Source: Brasilonema sennae CENA114
Lineage (GTDB): Bacteria; Cyanobacteriota; Cyanobacteriia; Cyanobacteriales; Nostocaceae
Length of the DNA stretch: 64,000 bases
Reading direction: 5' to 3'
NCBI RefSeq assembly: GCF_006968745.1
Contig: NZ_CP030118.1
Location: forward strand, 2,802,654-2,866,653
In this document: positions 25,743 through 34,841 of the stretch, in pieces
Layout: every line of letters begins with the position of its first letter
How positions within the stretch are numbered: position 1 is the first letter of the stretch
Made by a program: the position numbers and the translations under genes
The notes under the pieces: generated by a model
What the model was told of the DNA's origin: nothing
Seen by the model: the letters and a program-made list of their open reading frames with translations, nothing else
Databases searched by the model: none

Positions 25743-26882
25743 TTAAAAACCAACATCAATATCATCTTTTTCTTCTACAGTAGGCACGCTATCATGCCAG
25801 TACTCTAGTAAGTCGATTGTATAAATCAAAAAATCAGTAAAGGTAACTAAGCTAATATTTTTCTTATTTAATTTATCTCGAATAAATTCAGTTAATAATT
25901 GCTTATTTCTGGCAAAGACACCGTCCCATAGATAAAACATTAGTTTATCTTGCACCTGTTCCAGAGTTACTTCACCATATTTCGGCTTGATAAACCACCA
26001 ACTAATTAGTTTATCTTCTATCCTTCTAATACTGTAAGAGTGTGATTTTATAAATTCATTTACTCCTACAATACAGCGATACCAATCTAAAATTTTAGCA
26101 TCACTTAGCGGCAAATTAGTATATCGCACCGCATCAGGTATAGTTTTGGATGACATATTAGCTTTACTAGGAGCATCTACATACTCCCAATCCCAACGAC
26201 GCTTAAAAGCACTGTCTAAGTAATAAATAGATTCATCAGATGTATTTATGGTTGCAATAATTGATAGATTGGAGGGAATATTAATTTTACGACTTTGCAA
26301 ATTGTTGAACAACCTTAAACCGTTTTGGTTCGAGTTATCTTTAAAATTCTGTTCCAAAATTTTACTAAAATATTCAAGATTAGTACCATTAATCTGTATC
26401 ACACCATCATTGGAAACATTAGCCTTATACCCCATCGCATCGAATAAGCCAACTAACTCCATTTCAGAGATATCAACTTCATAAGTTGACCAACCATCTT
26501 CTTCCCTATCTAATAGCTGAAATACCGAACCAAATATGGCAGCGGCGTTGCCCCGGTTCAACTCATCAATGACCAGTAAATAGTTCTCCTCTTTACCATC
26601 AACCAAACTCCGATATGCCATACCCAACGCCTTGAGGAAATGTCCAGGATAGTACTTATATACTATAGAACCTCCATACGTTAGGGGTAACAATTTGCCC
26701 ATAAAATCAGAGTATGTGTATTCAGGATGAAATACAGTTTTTACTGTATTAGACAGAGTTTTGTTAGCTTCATCAAACCCAATTAAGAGTTCTTCCTCGG
26801 CAATTTCTCGTATCTTGTAGCTTTTGCCAGTCCCAGGACTGCCAAAAATTATCTTCTGGATTGGCTGAAACTGATTGCCCAT
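25743..26882 (-). CDS. McrB-like AAA+ GTPase (restriction motor)
   Basis: 379 residues. Walker A FGSPGTGKSYK (about 13-23), Walker B LLVIDELNRGNAAAIFG (about 102-118), sensor region and the McrB-type signature TINTSDESI (in place of MNTADRS) followed by DSAFKRRWDWEYV, the usual arginine-finger block of McrB motors. The N-terminal DNA-recognition domain found in E. coli McrB is absent: the AAA+ module starts almost at residue 1. Recognition must therefore lie in the partner subunit or in an insertion (about 130-185). First gene of a two-gene minus-strand unit with the nuclease gene; together they are a defence module placed between a transporter 3' end and its truncated second copy. Confidence 0.82.
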   Translation of the reverse strand: MGNQFQPIQKIIFGSPGTGKSYKIREIAEEELLIGFDEANKTLSNTVKTVFHPEYTYSDFMGKLLPLTYGGSIVYKYYPGHFLKALGMAYRSLVDGKEENYLLVIDELNRGNAAAIFGSVFQLLDREEDGWSTYEVDISEMELVGLFDAMGYKANVSNDGVIQINGTNLEYFSKILEQNFKDNSNQNGLRLFNNLQSRKINIPSNLSIIATINTSDESIYYLDSAFKRRWDWEYVDAPSKANMSSKTIPDAVRYTNLPLSDAKILDWYRCIVGVNEFIKSHSYSIRRIEDKLISWWFIKPKYGEVTLEQVQDKLMFYLWDGVFARNKQLLTEFIRDKLNKKNISLVTFTDFLIYTIDLLEYWHDSVPTVEEKDDIDVGF

Positions 26883-27098
26883 AGTCTTGGTTATAACAAA
26901 TACTACCTCAATATTGTACGCACTCTGTTTAGAAAAACAAATACCGTACTATCAAAAAGCAAAATTTTCTTCTATCAGATAAAATTTTTCGTATGTAAAA
27001 ATTTACATACTAAGGTGTTTCATATCTACTTGTAAATATTTATTAGTGGATGAATGTTACCCTGATTCCAAGCGGATTACTCTGATACAAAACAGAAA

Positions 27099-27395
27099 GT
27101 GGGGGAACAGCGACAGCGACTGCTGATTGCTCGGGCACTAGCATTAAAACCCCGCATTTTGATCTTTGATGAGGCAACCAGCGCTTTAGATAACAGAACT
27201 CAGGCGATCGTCAGCCAAAGTTTAGATAAACTCCAAGTTACCCGAATCGTCATCGCCCACCGACTGAGTACAATCCGTAACGCTCACCGCATCTATGTAC
27301 TCCAAGCAGGTCGAATTTTGCAGCAGGGTAGTTTTGAGGAACTGGCTAGAGTTGAGGGGCTGTTTGCTCAGTTGATGGCGAGGCAGATGACATAA
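27099..27395 (+). pseudogene. Truncated second copy of the fused transporter's 3' end
   Basis: 98 codons matching the last about 98 residues of the protein at 18492-23843, from the LSGGQ region (here GEQRQRLLIARAL) through Walker B LIFDEATSALDN and the H-loop IAHRLSTIRNA to the stop. By eye about 24 substitutions in 290 nt, roughly 17 of them silent, and 7 residue changes. It lacks Walker A, the membrane domain and everything upstream, so it cannot work as a transporter ATPase. The excess of silent changes says the copy evolved under selection as part of a full gene before it was truncated. Confidence 0.85.
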
Positions 27396-27788
27396 TTTCA
27401 GTAAACTGATTTATTCCCTACACCCTTATACCCTTATACCCTTACACTCCTTCTTCTTGACGCTACGCGTATCGCAAAGGAGCAACAGACGCATAAAGGC
27501 ATATCACACTTGGGCAATCTAAGCTAAAAATAATTCCCCCCAGCCGCTTTTATATTAGGCTTGGGGGGAAAAAATAGGTCGTAGACTATAGAGTTTCTGT
27601 ATATGTCTTGATGTTTTTATTCTATTAACTGTGTTCACTTTTGTACAGTCTTATCGCAAGAATTTACTGAATTTTTACAACATCTTTACTAGTTCTTTAT
27701 TCTCGCTATTTCTTGAACTAGTCTTATATATAAGTGTAGCATTACATCTACTGCCCAAACTTTCTAAATTGAGTCTATCTGTAAAAAT
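27396..27788. other. Intergenic region with a strong hairpin
   Basis: About 390 bp, no gene. Short ACCCTTATA tandem motifs at 27418-27450, a fragment of the ACGCTACGCGTATCGC dispersed repeat, and a hairpin at 27534-27570 (TTCCCCCCAGCC / GGCTTGGGGGGAA, one bulge) that would terminate minus-strand transcripts best. Confidence 0.5.
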
Positions 27789-28355
27789 ATGAACATTAAA
27801 ATTGTCATGAGTACGGTTCTGTTTACTTTTTTTGGGTTGACAGCACAAGCCTTCGCACTCAACGAGCAAGACTTGGAAGTTTTGAAAACAACAAATACTT
27901 GTCCTCGTTGTGATTTAAGTGGTGCTGATTTATCTCAAGCTAGATTAAGTGGAGCCAATTTACGAGAAGCAAACTTGAAAGGTGCCAATTTATCTCAGGC
28001 AAACTTGACAAATGCAGATCTCACAGGCGCAAATCTAGACACCGCAGTCTTAACCTCTGCAAACCTCTCGAATGCTTCCTTAACTGGTGCGAGTCTCAAA
28101 TCAGCATCTCTGAACAATACCGATTTGAGTTCTGCTGGATTCATCGGTGCCAATTTAGAAGCTGCCAATCTCACAGGAGCTAAACGACAGTATACAAACT
28201 TTCGAGGCGCAAATTTCAGTTTGACCACAATGCCCACAGGCTATGTCACTTCTAACAAAAATTATGGCTGGTCACTACAGCGTCCAGCTCAACAACTTGA
28301 ATGTGATAAGTTCAAAAACCAAAAGGTTCCTGGTACAACTTGTCGCGGTGAGTAA
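27789..28355 (+). CDS. Exported pentapeptide-repeat protein
   Basis: 188 residues: signal peptide (MNIKIVMSTVLFTFFGLTAQ, cleavage after AQAFA), a short linker with the paired cysteines of CPRCDLSG, then about 15 pentapeptide repeats of A(D/N)Lxx type (about 45-135) that fold as a right-handed quadrilateral beta-helix, and a C-terminal tail with two Cys (LECDKF and GTTCRG). The Cys-x2-Cys before the repeats recurs in the other exported pentapeptide protein of this window (NECVGC at 37338-37967), which suggests a common type. Location should be periplasm or thylakoid lumen. Function unknown, as for most members. Confidence 0.85.
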   Translation: MNIKIVMSTVLFTFFGLTAQAFALNEQDLEVLKTTNTCPRCDLSGADLSQARLSGANLREANLKGANLSQANLTNADLTGANLDTAVLTSANLSNASLTGASLKSASLNNTDLSSAGFIGANLEAANLTGAKRQYTNFRGANFSLTTMPTGYVTSNKNYGWSLQRPAQQLECDKFKNQKVPGTTCRGE

Positions 28356-28390
28356 TACCGTTTCACTTTAAAGTTAGAACATGGTGGGCA

Positions 28391-28441
28391 AGTGGGGAAG
28401 TAGGGGAAGTAGGGGAAGTAGGGGAAGTAGGGGAAGTAGGA
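28391..28441 (+). repeat. Tandem repeat of AAGTAGGGG (about five copies)
   Basis: A 10-bp unit, GGGAAGTAGG, repeated five times after the pentapeptide gene. Simple intergenic array of the kind seen at 57642 and 63113. Confidence 0.85.
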
Positions 28442-28604
28442 GGAGTCAAATGTATCAGGATTTTTGTCAAAGGGTATCACTCCCCCACTCTCCCTATCTG
28501 TTCCACTTCCTGACTTTCAAAATATATGGAAGTTCAATCAGCATTTAGTTAACATTTCTTTATCATGAGAAAAATGACAAAACACTGTGTAACTTAATTC
28601 ACCA

Positions 28605-29786
28605 ATGCTCACTCTTATTAAAGACTTGGCAATCAAACTGGCACCTCGCTTAATTGAGATTCGCCGTCACATCCACTCTCACCCAGAACTTAGTGGTCAA
28701 GAACAGCAAACATCTGCTTTTGTTTCTGGTGTTTTATCTTCTAATGGTCTTCACGTAAAAGAGCGGGTGGGTAAAACTGGCGTTGTTGCAGAACTGCAAG
28801 GTACTGGCAAAGATGAGCGTCTATTGGCAATTCGCACTGATATGGATGCGTTACCAATTACAGAACGCGCTTGTCTAGAGTTCGCCTCTCGCTCACTAGG
28901 TATTATGCACGCTTGTGGTCACGATGTCCACACGACAGTCGGCTTAGGAACGGCAATGGTACTGTCTCAAATAGCAGAGGAGTTACCGGGTGGAATACGG
29001 TTCTTATTTCAGCCAGCAGAAGAAATAGCCCAGGGCGCTAGTTGGATGATAGACGATGGCGTAATGAACCAGGTTTCAAATATACTTAGCCTTCATGTTT
29101 TCCCTTCGATACCCGCAGGTTCGATTGGTGTGCGTTACGGCGCGTTAACGGCAGCTGCTGATACTTTAGAGATTATCATTATCGGTGAATCCGGACATGG
29201 TGCTCGTCCTCATGAGGCGGTAGATGCTATCTGGATTGCTTCCCAAGTCATAACTACACTGCAACAAGCAATTAGCCGAACCCAGAATCCTTTACGTCCT
29301 GTCGTGTTAAGCATAGGGCAGATTAACGGTGGTAGAGCGCCAAATGTGATTGCTGATAAAGTGCAGTTGTTGGGAACAGTCCGTTCTCTCCATCCCGAAA
29401 CCCGTGCCAATCTTCCAAATTGGATTGAAAAAATTGTCGCTAACGTATGTGAGCCGTACGGTGCAAAATATCAGGTAGATTATCGCCAAGGCGTGCCTAG
29501 CGTGCAAAACGATTATTCCCTAACGCAGTTGACGCAATTAGCAGCAGAAGAAGCATGGGGTAGCGATCGCGTTCAAGTCTTACCCGAACCTTCTCTTGGT
29601 GCTGAAGATTTTTCTGTTTATTTAGAACACGCTCCTGGTAGTATGTTTCGCTTGGGTGTGGGCTTCAAAGATAGGCTGATTAATTACCCGTTGCACCATC
29701 CACTCTTTGAGGTGAATGAATCTGCCATTATTACTGGAGTTGTCACGATGGCGTATACAGCCTACAAATACTGGCACCAAACTTGA
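28605..29786 (+). CDS. M20-family amidohydrolase (N-acyl amino acid or hippurate-type)
   Basis: 393 residues, cytoplasmic zinc/manganese amidohydrolase of the M20D group. Metal and catalytic motifs in order: RRHIHSHPELSG near the start, RTDMDALP (about 78-85), HACGHDVHTT (about 103-112), QPAEEIAQG (about 137-145), the dimerisation domain with GARPHE, and LGAEDFSVYL near the C-terminus. Such enzymes remove acyl groups from amino acids, aminoacyl conjugates or indole-acetyl conjugates; sequence does not set the substrate. Start ATG at 28605 fits the family. Its 3' end faces the hemerythrin gene across a terminator region. Confidence 0.9.
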   Translation: MLTLIKDLAIKLAPRLIEIRRHIHSHPELSGQEQQTSAFVSGVLSSNGLHVKERVGKTGVVAELQGTGKDERLLAIRTDMDALPITERACLEFASRSLGIMHACGHDVHTTVGLGTAMVLSQIAEELPGGIRFLFQPAEEIAQGASWMIDDGVMNQVSNILSLHVFPSIPAGSIGVRYGALTAAADTLEIIIIGESGHGARPHEAVDAIWIASQVITTLQQAISRTQNPLRPVVLSIGQINGGRAPNVIADKVQLLGTVRSLHPETRANLPNWIEKIVANVCEPYGAKYQVDYRQGVPSVQNDYSLTQLTQLAAEEAWGSDRVQVLPEPSLGAEDFSVYLEHAPGSMFRLGVGFKDRLINYPLHHPLFEVNESAIITGVVTMAYTAYKYWHQT

Positions 29787-29809
29787 TAAACTTAGATATC
29801 CAAAGAAAA

Positions 29810-29886
29810 ACTCCCAGCATCTACCGTGTTGGGAGTCGCTATTCTAGCAAAACTAACCGCAAGATGCAAATATTTGCGTCTTGTGG
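29810..29886. terminator. Two hairpins between convergent genes
   Basis: ACTCCCAGCA / TGTTGGGAGT (29810-29836) and CCGCAAGA / TCTTGTGG (about 29857-29887) lie between the M20 gene and the hemerythrin gene, one for each strand. No long U run after the first. Confidence 0.55.
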
Positions 29887-29895
29887 TTCCAGAAA

Positions 29896-30945
29896 CTACT
29901 TAGCGCCGACTACGCCCAATTTCTTTTGAATCTCAGTCTTAGCGGCTTTGAATTCTGTAGCCAGTTGCTCGCTTTGTTCAGTGCTCAAGTTGTTGCGAAT
30001 CGCAGCAAACATCGAGCTTTCTTCTTGACGCATGTGGTCGCCAACAACGTCCATAAGCTGTTTGATTTGACCTTTGAATTGCTCCATGTTAGAAGGGTTG
30101 ATACCCTTGATTTGCTCTAACATCTTCTTCATTTGCGCTTGCTCGTCGTACAGTTCTTGAGTGTCGTTCTGACCGTAGAAAGGACGGACTCTCGGGTAGA
30201 CGACTTGTTCTTCAGCTTCAGCGTGAGCACTCAAATCCTTGTAGATTTGACCAAAGTACTCTTGAATCTTTTGGGGATCTTGGCTTGCCAAAAGTTCAGT
30301 GAACAAGGTGTTAACCTTGCCGTGATCCAGGCGGATAGCATCCTGGATGTTCAGATCCTTCTTGTCAGTGTTTTGGGTAACAGCACTACCTAAAACGCCA
30401 CCGACTGCAGCCATAGCGTCTTGAACGCGTGCCCAAATTCCTTGATCAGCATCTTGTCCCGTCAGTTCACGAACACCCAAAACTTCTAGAACACCTTTGA
30501 GTTGCTCTTGGTGAGCGCGGTTCTCAAAGTTAATTGTATTCAGAGGTCCAATTGCCAGTAACACGTCAGCACCAACTTTTTGTGCTGCCTTGTGAACTGT
30601 CAAACCGGTCATAACTTGCTGGTGCTTGAGCAATTCATGCTGAAATACTTTCTCGTACAGGCTCAGCTTAGAGCCTTGCTGCAATTGACGAACCTTTTCA
30701 ATCATTTCTGTAATGGTTTTTTTTGGCTCGGCTTGGATGCCATACTGACCGATAACAGTTTCCAAAACGCCCAGATTTTTTCTGTCATCTTCGAGAAAGT
30801 CCCGGAGGCGCTTAGCGATTTCTTGGTCACTGACTTGTTTGATAAGCTGTTCTTCATTTTCAATAATCAACTGTTGAAGTGCTTTCAGATCTGCCAGTTG
30901 AATCGCAATAGCAGAACGCTTGGTATCATCTAGTGTTGCAACCAT
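29896..30945 (-). CDS. Hemerythrin-domain protein
   Basis: 349 residues from the ATG at 30945, chosen over the longer frame (30969) because GAGGGGAT precedes it at normal spacing. N-terminal half: a helical domain with ferritin-like character (DLKALQQLIIENEEQL, HELLKHQQVMTGL). C-terminal half: a hemerythrin-type HHE domain with LDHGKVNTLF, HAEAEEQVVYPRV and HMRQEESSMF, which supply the His/Glu ligands of a di-iron site. Hemerythrins bind oxygen, nitric oxide or iron; in cyanobacteria such two-domain proteins are usually stress-induced. Monocistronic. Confidence 0.85.
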   Translation of the reverse strand: MVATLDDTKRSAIAIQLADLKALQQLIIENEEQLIKQVSDQEIAKRLRDFLEDDRKNLGVLETVIGQYGIQAEPKKTITEMIEKVRQLQQGSKLSLYEKVFQHELLKHQQVMTGLTVHKAAQKVGADVLLAIGPLNTINFENRAHQEQLKGVLEVLGVRELTGQDADQGIWARVQDAMAAVGGVLGSAVTQNTDKKDLNIQDAIRLDHGKVNTLFTELLASQDPQKIQEYFGQIYKDLSAHAEAEEQVVYPRVRPFYGQNDTQELYDEQAQMKKMLEQIKGINPSNMEQFKGQIKQLMDVVGDHMRQEESSMFAAIRNNLSTEQSEQLATEFKAAKTEIQKKLGVVGAK

Positions 30946-31207
30946 TTTCTGGTATCCCCTCAGGATCAAGTTTTTCGTGTTATTTACTCTCTCAAAGTGA
31001 CACAGCTATCAAGAAGGTTCCATCTTTCTTTTGACCGATAGCTCATAAACCCTGGGTAGAAAAAGGAGAAGAAAACTTAATAAGTTTTTATGTTCTACTT
31101 TGAGATAGATAATTGTTTTTTTTATCCTCATTCGGCAGATAGATTAATTTTTAATATTAATTTTCTAGATTTACGCAAGAAAAGTCAAAAAAGGATATCA
31201 ATTCAGA

Positions 31208-31948
31208 ATGCCGGATAATCAGGGGTTAGGGGAGCAGGCACTGAACAAAGCTGTAGAAATCGCGTTATCTAGCCAGTTAGATAAAGTAGAATATCTCGAT
31301 GTAGATGTCAAAACAGACCCACTGAAAGTGGTTCAAGGAGAGGTTGATTCAGTTTCAATAGAAGGCAAAGGATTGGTAATGCAAAAAGACCTCCGAGCGG
31401 AGGAGTTGAAAATGCAAACGGGTAGCATTGCCATTAATCCTTTAAGTGCAGCTTTTGGTAAGATTGAACTGACAAAACCAACGCAAGCAAGTACACAAGT
31501 TGTTTTGCTCGAAAACGATATCAACCGTGCCTTCAACTCAGAATATATCCGTTCACAGTTGCAAAGCCAGAAAATTCACGTCAACGGGCAGTTAACAACA
31601 ATTATTCCTCAACACGTGGATTTTCATTTACCTGGTAATAATAAAGTCGAATTAAGCGCTTCTATTCTATTAAAAGAAACGAATGAAACTCATCAAGTAG
31701 CTTTCTCCGCAGTACCGAAAGTGAGTGCGAATGGAGAAACAGTTTCTCTAGAAAATGTTGAGTATGGTGATACACAGGAAATCTCACCAGAGTTGACAAA
31801 AGCTTTGATAGATGCAACAAGCGAAATTTTGAATCTGAGTAACTTTGATTTACAAGGAATAACTCTACGAGTTAAACAACTTGAAGTGGAAACAGCTAAA
31901 CTGATACTGCAAGCTGAAGCTCACGTGGAGCAAATTCCCTCCGCATAA
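31208..31948 (+). CDS. DUF2993 (LmeA-like) protein
   Basis: 246 residues starting MPDNQGLGEQALNKAVEIAL. The EYLDVDVKTDPLKVVQGEVDSV and LTKPTQASTQVVLLENDINRAF blocks are characteristic of DUF2993, a cyanobacterial/actinobacterial family related to the phospholipid-binding LmeA. No signal peptide, so the protein is probably cytoplasmic or peripherally membrane-bound. The role is unknown; lipid binding is inferred from distant relatives only. 29 nt upstream of the DUF2231 gene on the same strand, likely co-transcribed. Confidence 0.8.
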   Translation: MPDNQGLGEQALNKAVEIALSSQLDKVEYLDVDVKTDPLKVVQGEVDSVSIEGKGLVMQKDLRAEELKMQTGSIAINPLSAAFGKIELTKPTQASTQVVLLENDINRAFNSEYIRSQLQSQKIHVNGQLTTIIPQHVDFHLPGNNKVELSASILLKETNETHQVAFSAVPKVSANGETVSLENVEYGDTQEISPELTKALIDATSEILNLSNFDLQGITLRVKQLEVETAKLILQAEAHVEQIPSA

Positions 31949-31977
31949 AATTAGGATCCTTAAGGAGAGTAAAAATT

Positions 31978-32520
31978 ATGGAAACTACAGAAAGAAGTTC
32001 GACACCGTTCCCAAATCTGCCACCAGTTATTGAGAGTGATGATAGAGAGTATCACGATACTGGTGTACCTAGCACTGTTGCGATCGCAGGGCATCCCTTA
32101 CACCCCCTCAGTGTCGTCTTTCCCATAGCCTTTTTAGCCGGCGCTTTGGGTAGCGACTTCGGCTACTGGTTAACTCATGATTTCTTTTGGGCAAAAGCTT
32201 CGCTGTGGTTAATCGGACTGGGATTGCTTGGAGGCGTTTTAGCAGCGCTGATCGGCATAAGCGACTTTTTGCAAATTGAACGAGTCCGCAAGCGTTCTGC
32301 TGGCTGGGCGCACCTGATTCTTAATGTAGTGCTTCTAGTGTTGAGCGCCGTTAACTTCATTCTGCGTCTCGGCAACCCTGAGTCAGCAATATTACCTTGG
32401 GGACTCTTAATCTCACTTGTTGTCGGTACGCTGACGAGTGCTTCTGGCTGGTTCGGTGCTGAACTATCCTATCGCCACAAAATTGGTGTGGTAGGTCCTG
32501 GTAGCAGAAGATATCCGTAA
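31978..32520 (+). CDS. DUF2231 membrane protein
   Basis: 180 residues. Family signature GHPLHPLSVVFPIAFLAGA (about 37-55) with the conserved His pair, followed by four hydrophobic helices (WLIGLGLLGGVLAALIG, AHLILNVVLLVLSAVN, LPWGLLISLVVGTL). DUF2231 proteins are integral membrane proteins of unknown activity; the His pair suggests haem or metal binding but nothing here proves it. GGAGAG ribosome-binding site upstream of ATG 31978. It follows the DUF2993 gene closely. Confidence 0.85.
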   Translation: METTERSSTPFPNLPPVIESDDREYHDTGVPSTVAIAGHPLHPLSVVFPIAFLAGALGSDFGYWLTHDFFWAKASLWLIGLGLLGGVLAALIGISDFLQIERVRKRSAGWAHLILNVVLLVLSAVNFILRLGNPESAILPWGLLISLVVGTLTSASGWFGAELSYRHKIGVVGPGSRRYP

Positions 32521-32643
32521 CAAGATTTTAGATTTCACAAATCCCAACCCAAAAAGCTTTGGTGCAAGGACAAAAATCTTTGTTAGTTCCTGGTTGCGAA
32601 AATGCTATCAAAACCAACTTAAATCTTTTATATCATCGTCTGT

Positions 32644-32826
32644 ATGCTCATCGTTGTAACGATGGGCTTTTTCTTTAAGTACTACACTGGTCCTGCTCAT
32701 GAGTGGTTTAATGATCGTACTTTAAAGGATCTGGTGATCCCTACGTCTACACGTAACACGCCAGATGTTGGGCTGTCGGGAAACTTGCCCACGACACTGG
32801 GGACTCAGTTTTCGCCCTTGGTTTAA
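32644..32826 (+). pseudogene. N-terminal fragment of a DUF2809-like membrane protein cut by a repeat
   Basis: 60-codon frame. The first about 28 residues (LIVVTMGFFFKYYTGPAHEW) look like the start of the small DUF2809 membrane family; the rest (from about residue 35) is sequence derived from a dispersed repeat (GCTGTCGGGAAAC, GACACTGGGGACTC) and then a hairpin. The downstream helices of the family are missing, so I read it as a gene truncated by repeat invasion. Weak evidence because the homologous part is short. Confidence 0.35.
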
Positions 32827-32844
32827 ATCCAAGGGCGGAAACTG
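32806..32844 (+). terminator. Strong 16-bp hairpin
   Basis: CAGTTTTCGCCCTTGG / CCAAGGGCGGAAACTG with one G-U pair and a 7-nt loop, followed by TCTTTAATTTT. It is a terminator candidate on the plus strand. Confidence 0.55.
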
Positions 32845-32934
32845 TCTTTAATTTTGAATTTTGAATTTTGAATTGTTAAGTGTTGGGTAGTGTTTTAGGT
32901 TGGTTGTGGTTGCGTCAATTACATCGTAAAGGTT

Positions 32935-33159
32935 ATGCAAAAAAAAGTTAAAGTTAAACCTAATTCAAAAATTCAAAAGATTGAGGAAGAAGCTGATGGT
33001 AGTCTTAAAGTGCATCTCAAATCCCCTCCTGTAGATGGCAAGGCTAATGAAGAGTTAATTAAACTACTAGCGGAAAAATTTGATGTATCAAAATCGCATA
33101 TCAAAATTAAGTCTGGTTTATCTTCTCGGCAAAAGCTGATTGAGATTGATACAGATTAG
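32935..33159 (+). CDS. DUF167 (YggU-like) protein
   Basis: 74 residues with the whole family pattern: VKVKPNSK at the start, [23 protein letters not shown] in the middle and [12 protein letters not shown] near the end. DUF167 proteins are small alpha/beta proteins of unknown function, conserved from bacteria to eukaryotes. ATG start; a strong terminator follows 24 nt after the stop, so the gene ends its own transcript. Confidence 0.85.
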   Translation: MQKKVKVKPNSKIQKIEEEADGSLKVHLKSPPVDGKANEELIKLLAEKFDVSKSHIKIKSGLSSRQKLIEIDTD

Positions 33160-33182
33160 ACTATCTTAAAGAAGAATTCACC

Positions 33183-33222
33183 AAGCCAGAATTCAGGAAT
33201 TGCTGAATTCTGGCTTTTCTTT
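33183..33222. terminator. Intrinsic terminator
   Basis: Perfect 14-bp stem AAGCCAGAATTCAG / CTGAATTCTGGCTT, 6-nt loop, then TTCTTTC. It separates the DUF167 gene (+) from the convergent GST gene (-); the AA-rich left flank lets it serve both strands. Confidence 0.85.
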
Positions 33223-33240
33223 CAATTATGTCTAGCTAAA

Positions 33241-33861
33241 CTAATGCTTTAACTCTTCTGTAATACTAATATAGGCAGGTTGTGCTTTCACTCTTTCTAT
33301 CCAATCTTGGATAGCAGGAAATTGTGTCAAGTCAAACCCACCTTCATCAGCAACATGAGTGTAAGCAAACAAGCTAATATCAGCAATTGTATAACGCTCT
33401 CCTACAAAATAAGCGTGGTTGGATAAGTGTTTTTCCATCACCCTAAGAGCTACGTAACCAGGTTCACGTTTTTGCTCTATAACTTCACGGTATTCCTGAG
33501 CCTTATTTAAAATAGAAATCCAAAATCTCGGTGTAGCAATATAAGGCTCATGGCTATATTGTTCAAAGAACAACCATTGCAGTACTTGGGCTTTAAAAAA
33601 GGGATCATATGGTAAAAACTCTGTTCCTTCACTCAGATAAATCATAATGGCATTTGATTCAGCTAAATATTTCCCTGGTTCAACTTCCAAAACGGGAATT
33701 TTTCCGTTGGAATTTTTACCTAAGAATTCTGCCGTTCGAGACTCACCTTTAGTGATATCAACCTCTATCCTCTCAAATGGCATGCCAATTTGCGTCAATA
33801 AAAGACGAATCTTGTAACCATTGCCAGAGGGTAAAAAATCATACAAACGCAGGTTTTTCAT
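33241..33861 (-). CDS. Glutathione S-transferase family protein
   Basis: 206 residues. N-terminal thioredoxin-fold domain (SGNGYKIRLLLTQIGMPFE, then NSNGKIPVLEVEPG with the cis-Pro, and LAESNAIMIYL that binds the glutathione gamma-glutamyl part), C-terminal helical domain (about 90-206) with the FVGERYTIADISLFAYTH capping motif. The residue near position 13 is Ser-Gly-Asn-Gly-Tyr rather than a Cys motif, so a Ser- or Tyr-type mechanism is likely. Substrate unknown. Monocistronic. Confidence 0.88.
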   Translation of the reverse strand: MKNLRLYDFLPSGNGYKIRLLLTQIGMPFERIEVDITKGESRTAEFLGKNSNGKIPVLEVEPGKYLAESNAIMIYLSEGTEFLPYDPFFKAQVLQWLFFEQYSHEPYIATPRFWISILNKAQEYREVIEQKREPGYVALRVMEKHLSNHAYFVGERYTIADISLFAYTHVADEGGFDLTQFPAIQDWIERVKAQPAYISITEELKH

Positions 33862-34063
33862 GCCAAAAAGTTGAGATGAAATGGTTAATGAGTTATGCCG
33901 TACAAATACAGCATATTATCGAAATATACAAATAAATATGCTAAAATTGTTTGATGTATAGCATTTTAGTACGAAACACAATTCTCTGATTAATAAATAA
34001 TAAAAGTAATATTTGTTGCAGGATTTCGACGTTGTAATCTTAATAAGCGATAGAAGAAAAACT

Positions 34064-34732
34064 ATGTGTGGAAGATTTACTTTAATCCAAACAGCAGAAG
34101 CATTATACAAAACCTTCCATGTAGAAAAACTTCCTGATTTAGAGCCGCAATATAACATTGCTCCTACGCAAATGGTGGGAGTAGTCTTGTATAATCAAGA
34201 AAGCGAACAACGTGAATTTCAGAAGTTACGTTGGGGTTTAATTCCCTCTTGGTCAAAAGATTTAGGAATCGGAGTCAAGCTGATCAACGCTAGGGCAGAA
34301 ACAGTAGCAGAAAAACCAGCTTTCCGCTCTGCATTCAAGCACCGTCGCTGTTTGGTAGTAGCAGACGGCTTTTACGAGTGGCAGTTTCAAGAAAATCAAA
34401 AACAGCCCTATTATTTTCGTCTACAACAAGGAAAACCCTTTGGCTTTGCAGGGTTGTGGGAGCAATGGCAATCGCCCGAAGGTGAGGAAATCACATCGTG
34501 TACAATTTTGACCACAGAGGCAAACGAATTAGTGCAGCCGATTCATCAGCGTATGCCAGTTATTCTTCAACAGCAGGATTACGATGTATGGTTAAATCCA
34601 GAAGTACAAACACGTGAGGCGCTACAACAACTGCTGCACCCCTACCCATCTGAAGCGATGACTGCTTACCCAGTCAGCAAAGTTGTCAACAGCCCTAAGC
34701 AAAATATTTCAGATTGTATTAAGCCTTTGTAA
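34064..34732 (+). CDS. SRAP/YedK-type DNA-protein crosslink protein
   Basis: 222 residues from the ATG at 34064. I rejected the longer frame from 34013 because the family needs Met-Cys at the N-terminus: Cys2, exposed after Met removal, links covalently to abasic sites in single-stranded DNA. Visible are MCGRFTL, YNIAPTQ, RWGLIPSWSKD, NARAETVAEKPAFR, CLVVADGFYEW (the catalytic Glu) and MPVIL near the end. It is the bacterial HMCES homologue that shields abasic sites during replication. No LexA site was recognised upstream. Confidence 0.93.
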   Translation: MCGRFTLIQTAEALYKTFHVEKLPDLEPQYNIAPTQMVGVVLYNQESEQREFQKLRWGLIPSWSKDLGIGVKLINARAETVAEKPAFRSAFKHRRCLVVADGFYEWQFQENQKQPYYFRLQQGKPFGFAGLWEQWQSPEGEEITSCTILTTEANELVQPIHQRMPVILQQQDYDVWLNPEVQTREALQQLLHPYPSEAMTAYPVSKVVNSPKQNISDCIKPL

Positions 34733-34841
34733 CTGTTCATGAGGTACTAATCAGTTACATTAACTTGTAGTGAGTGCAAAGAGCGCTCCTCAAGTACCCA
34801 GTCATCGTCATGATTGCGGCAAACCTATCACATAAGTTGTT

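Noticed and set aside
28380..28450. Possible CRISPR-like array (regular AAGTAGGGG units)
   Set aside because: Units are contiguous without spacers and only 10 bp long, so it is a simple tandem repeat. No CRISPR array or cas gene was seen anywhere in the window.
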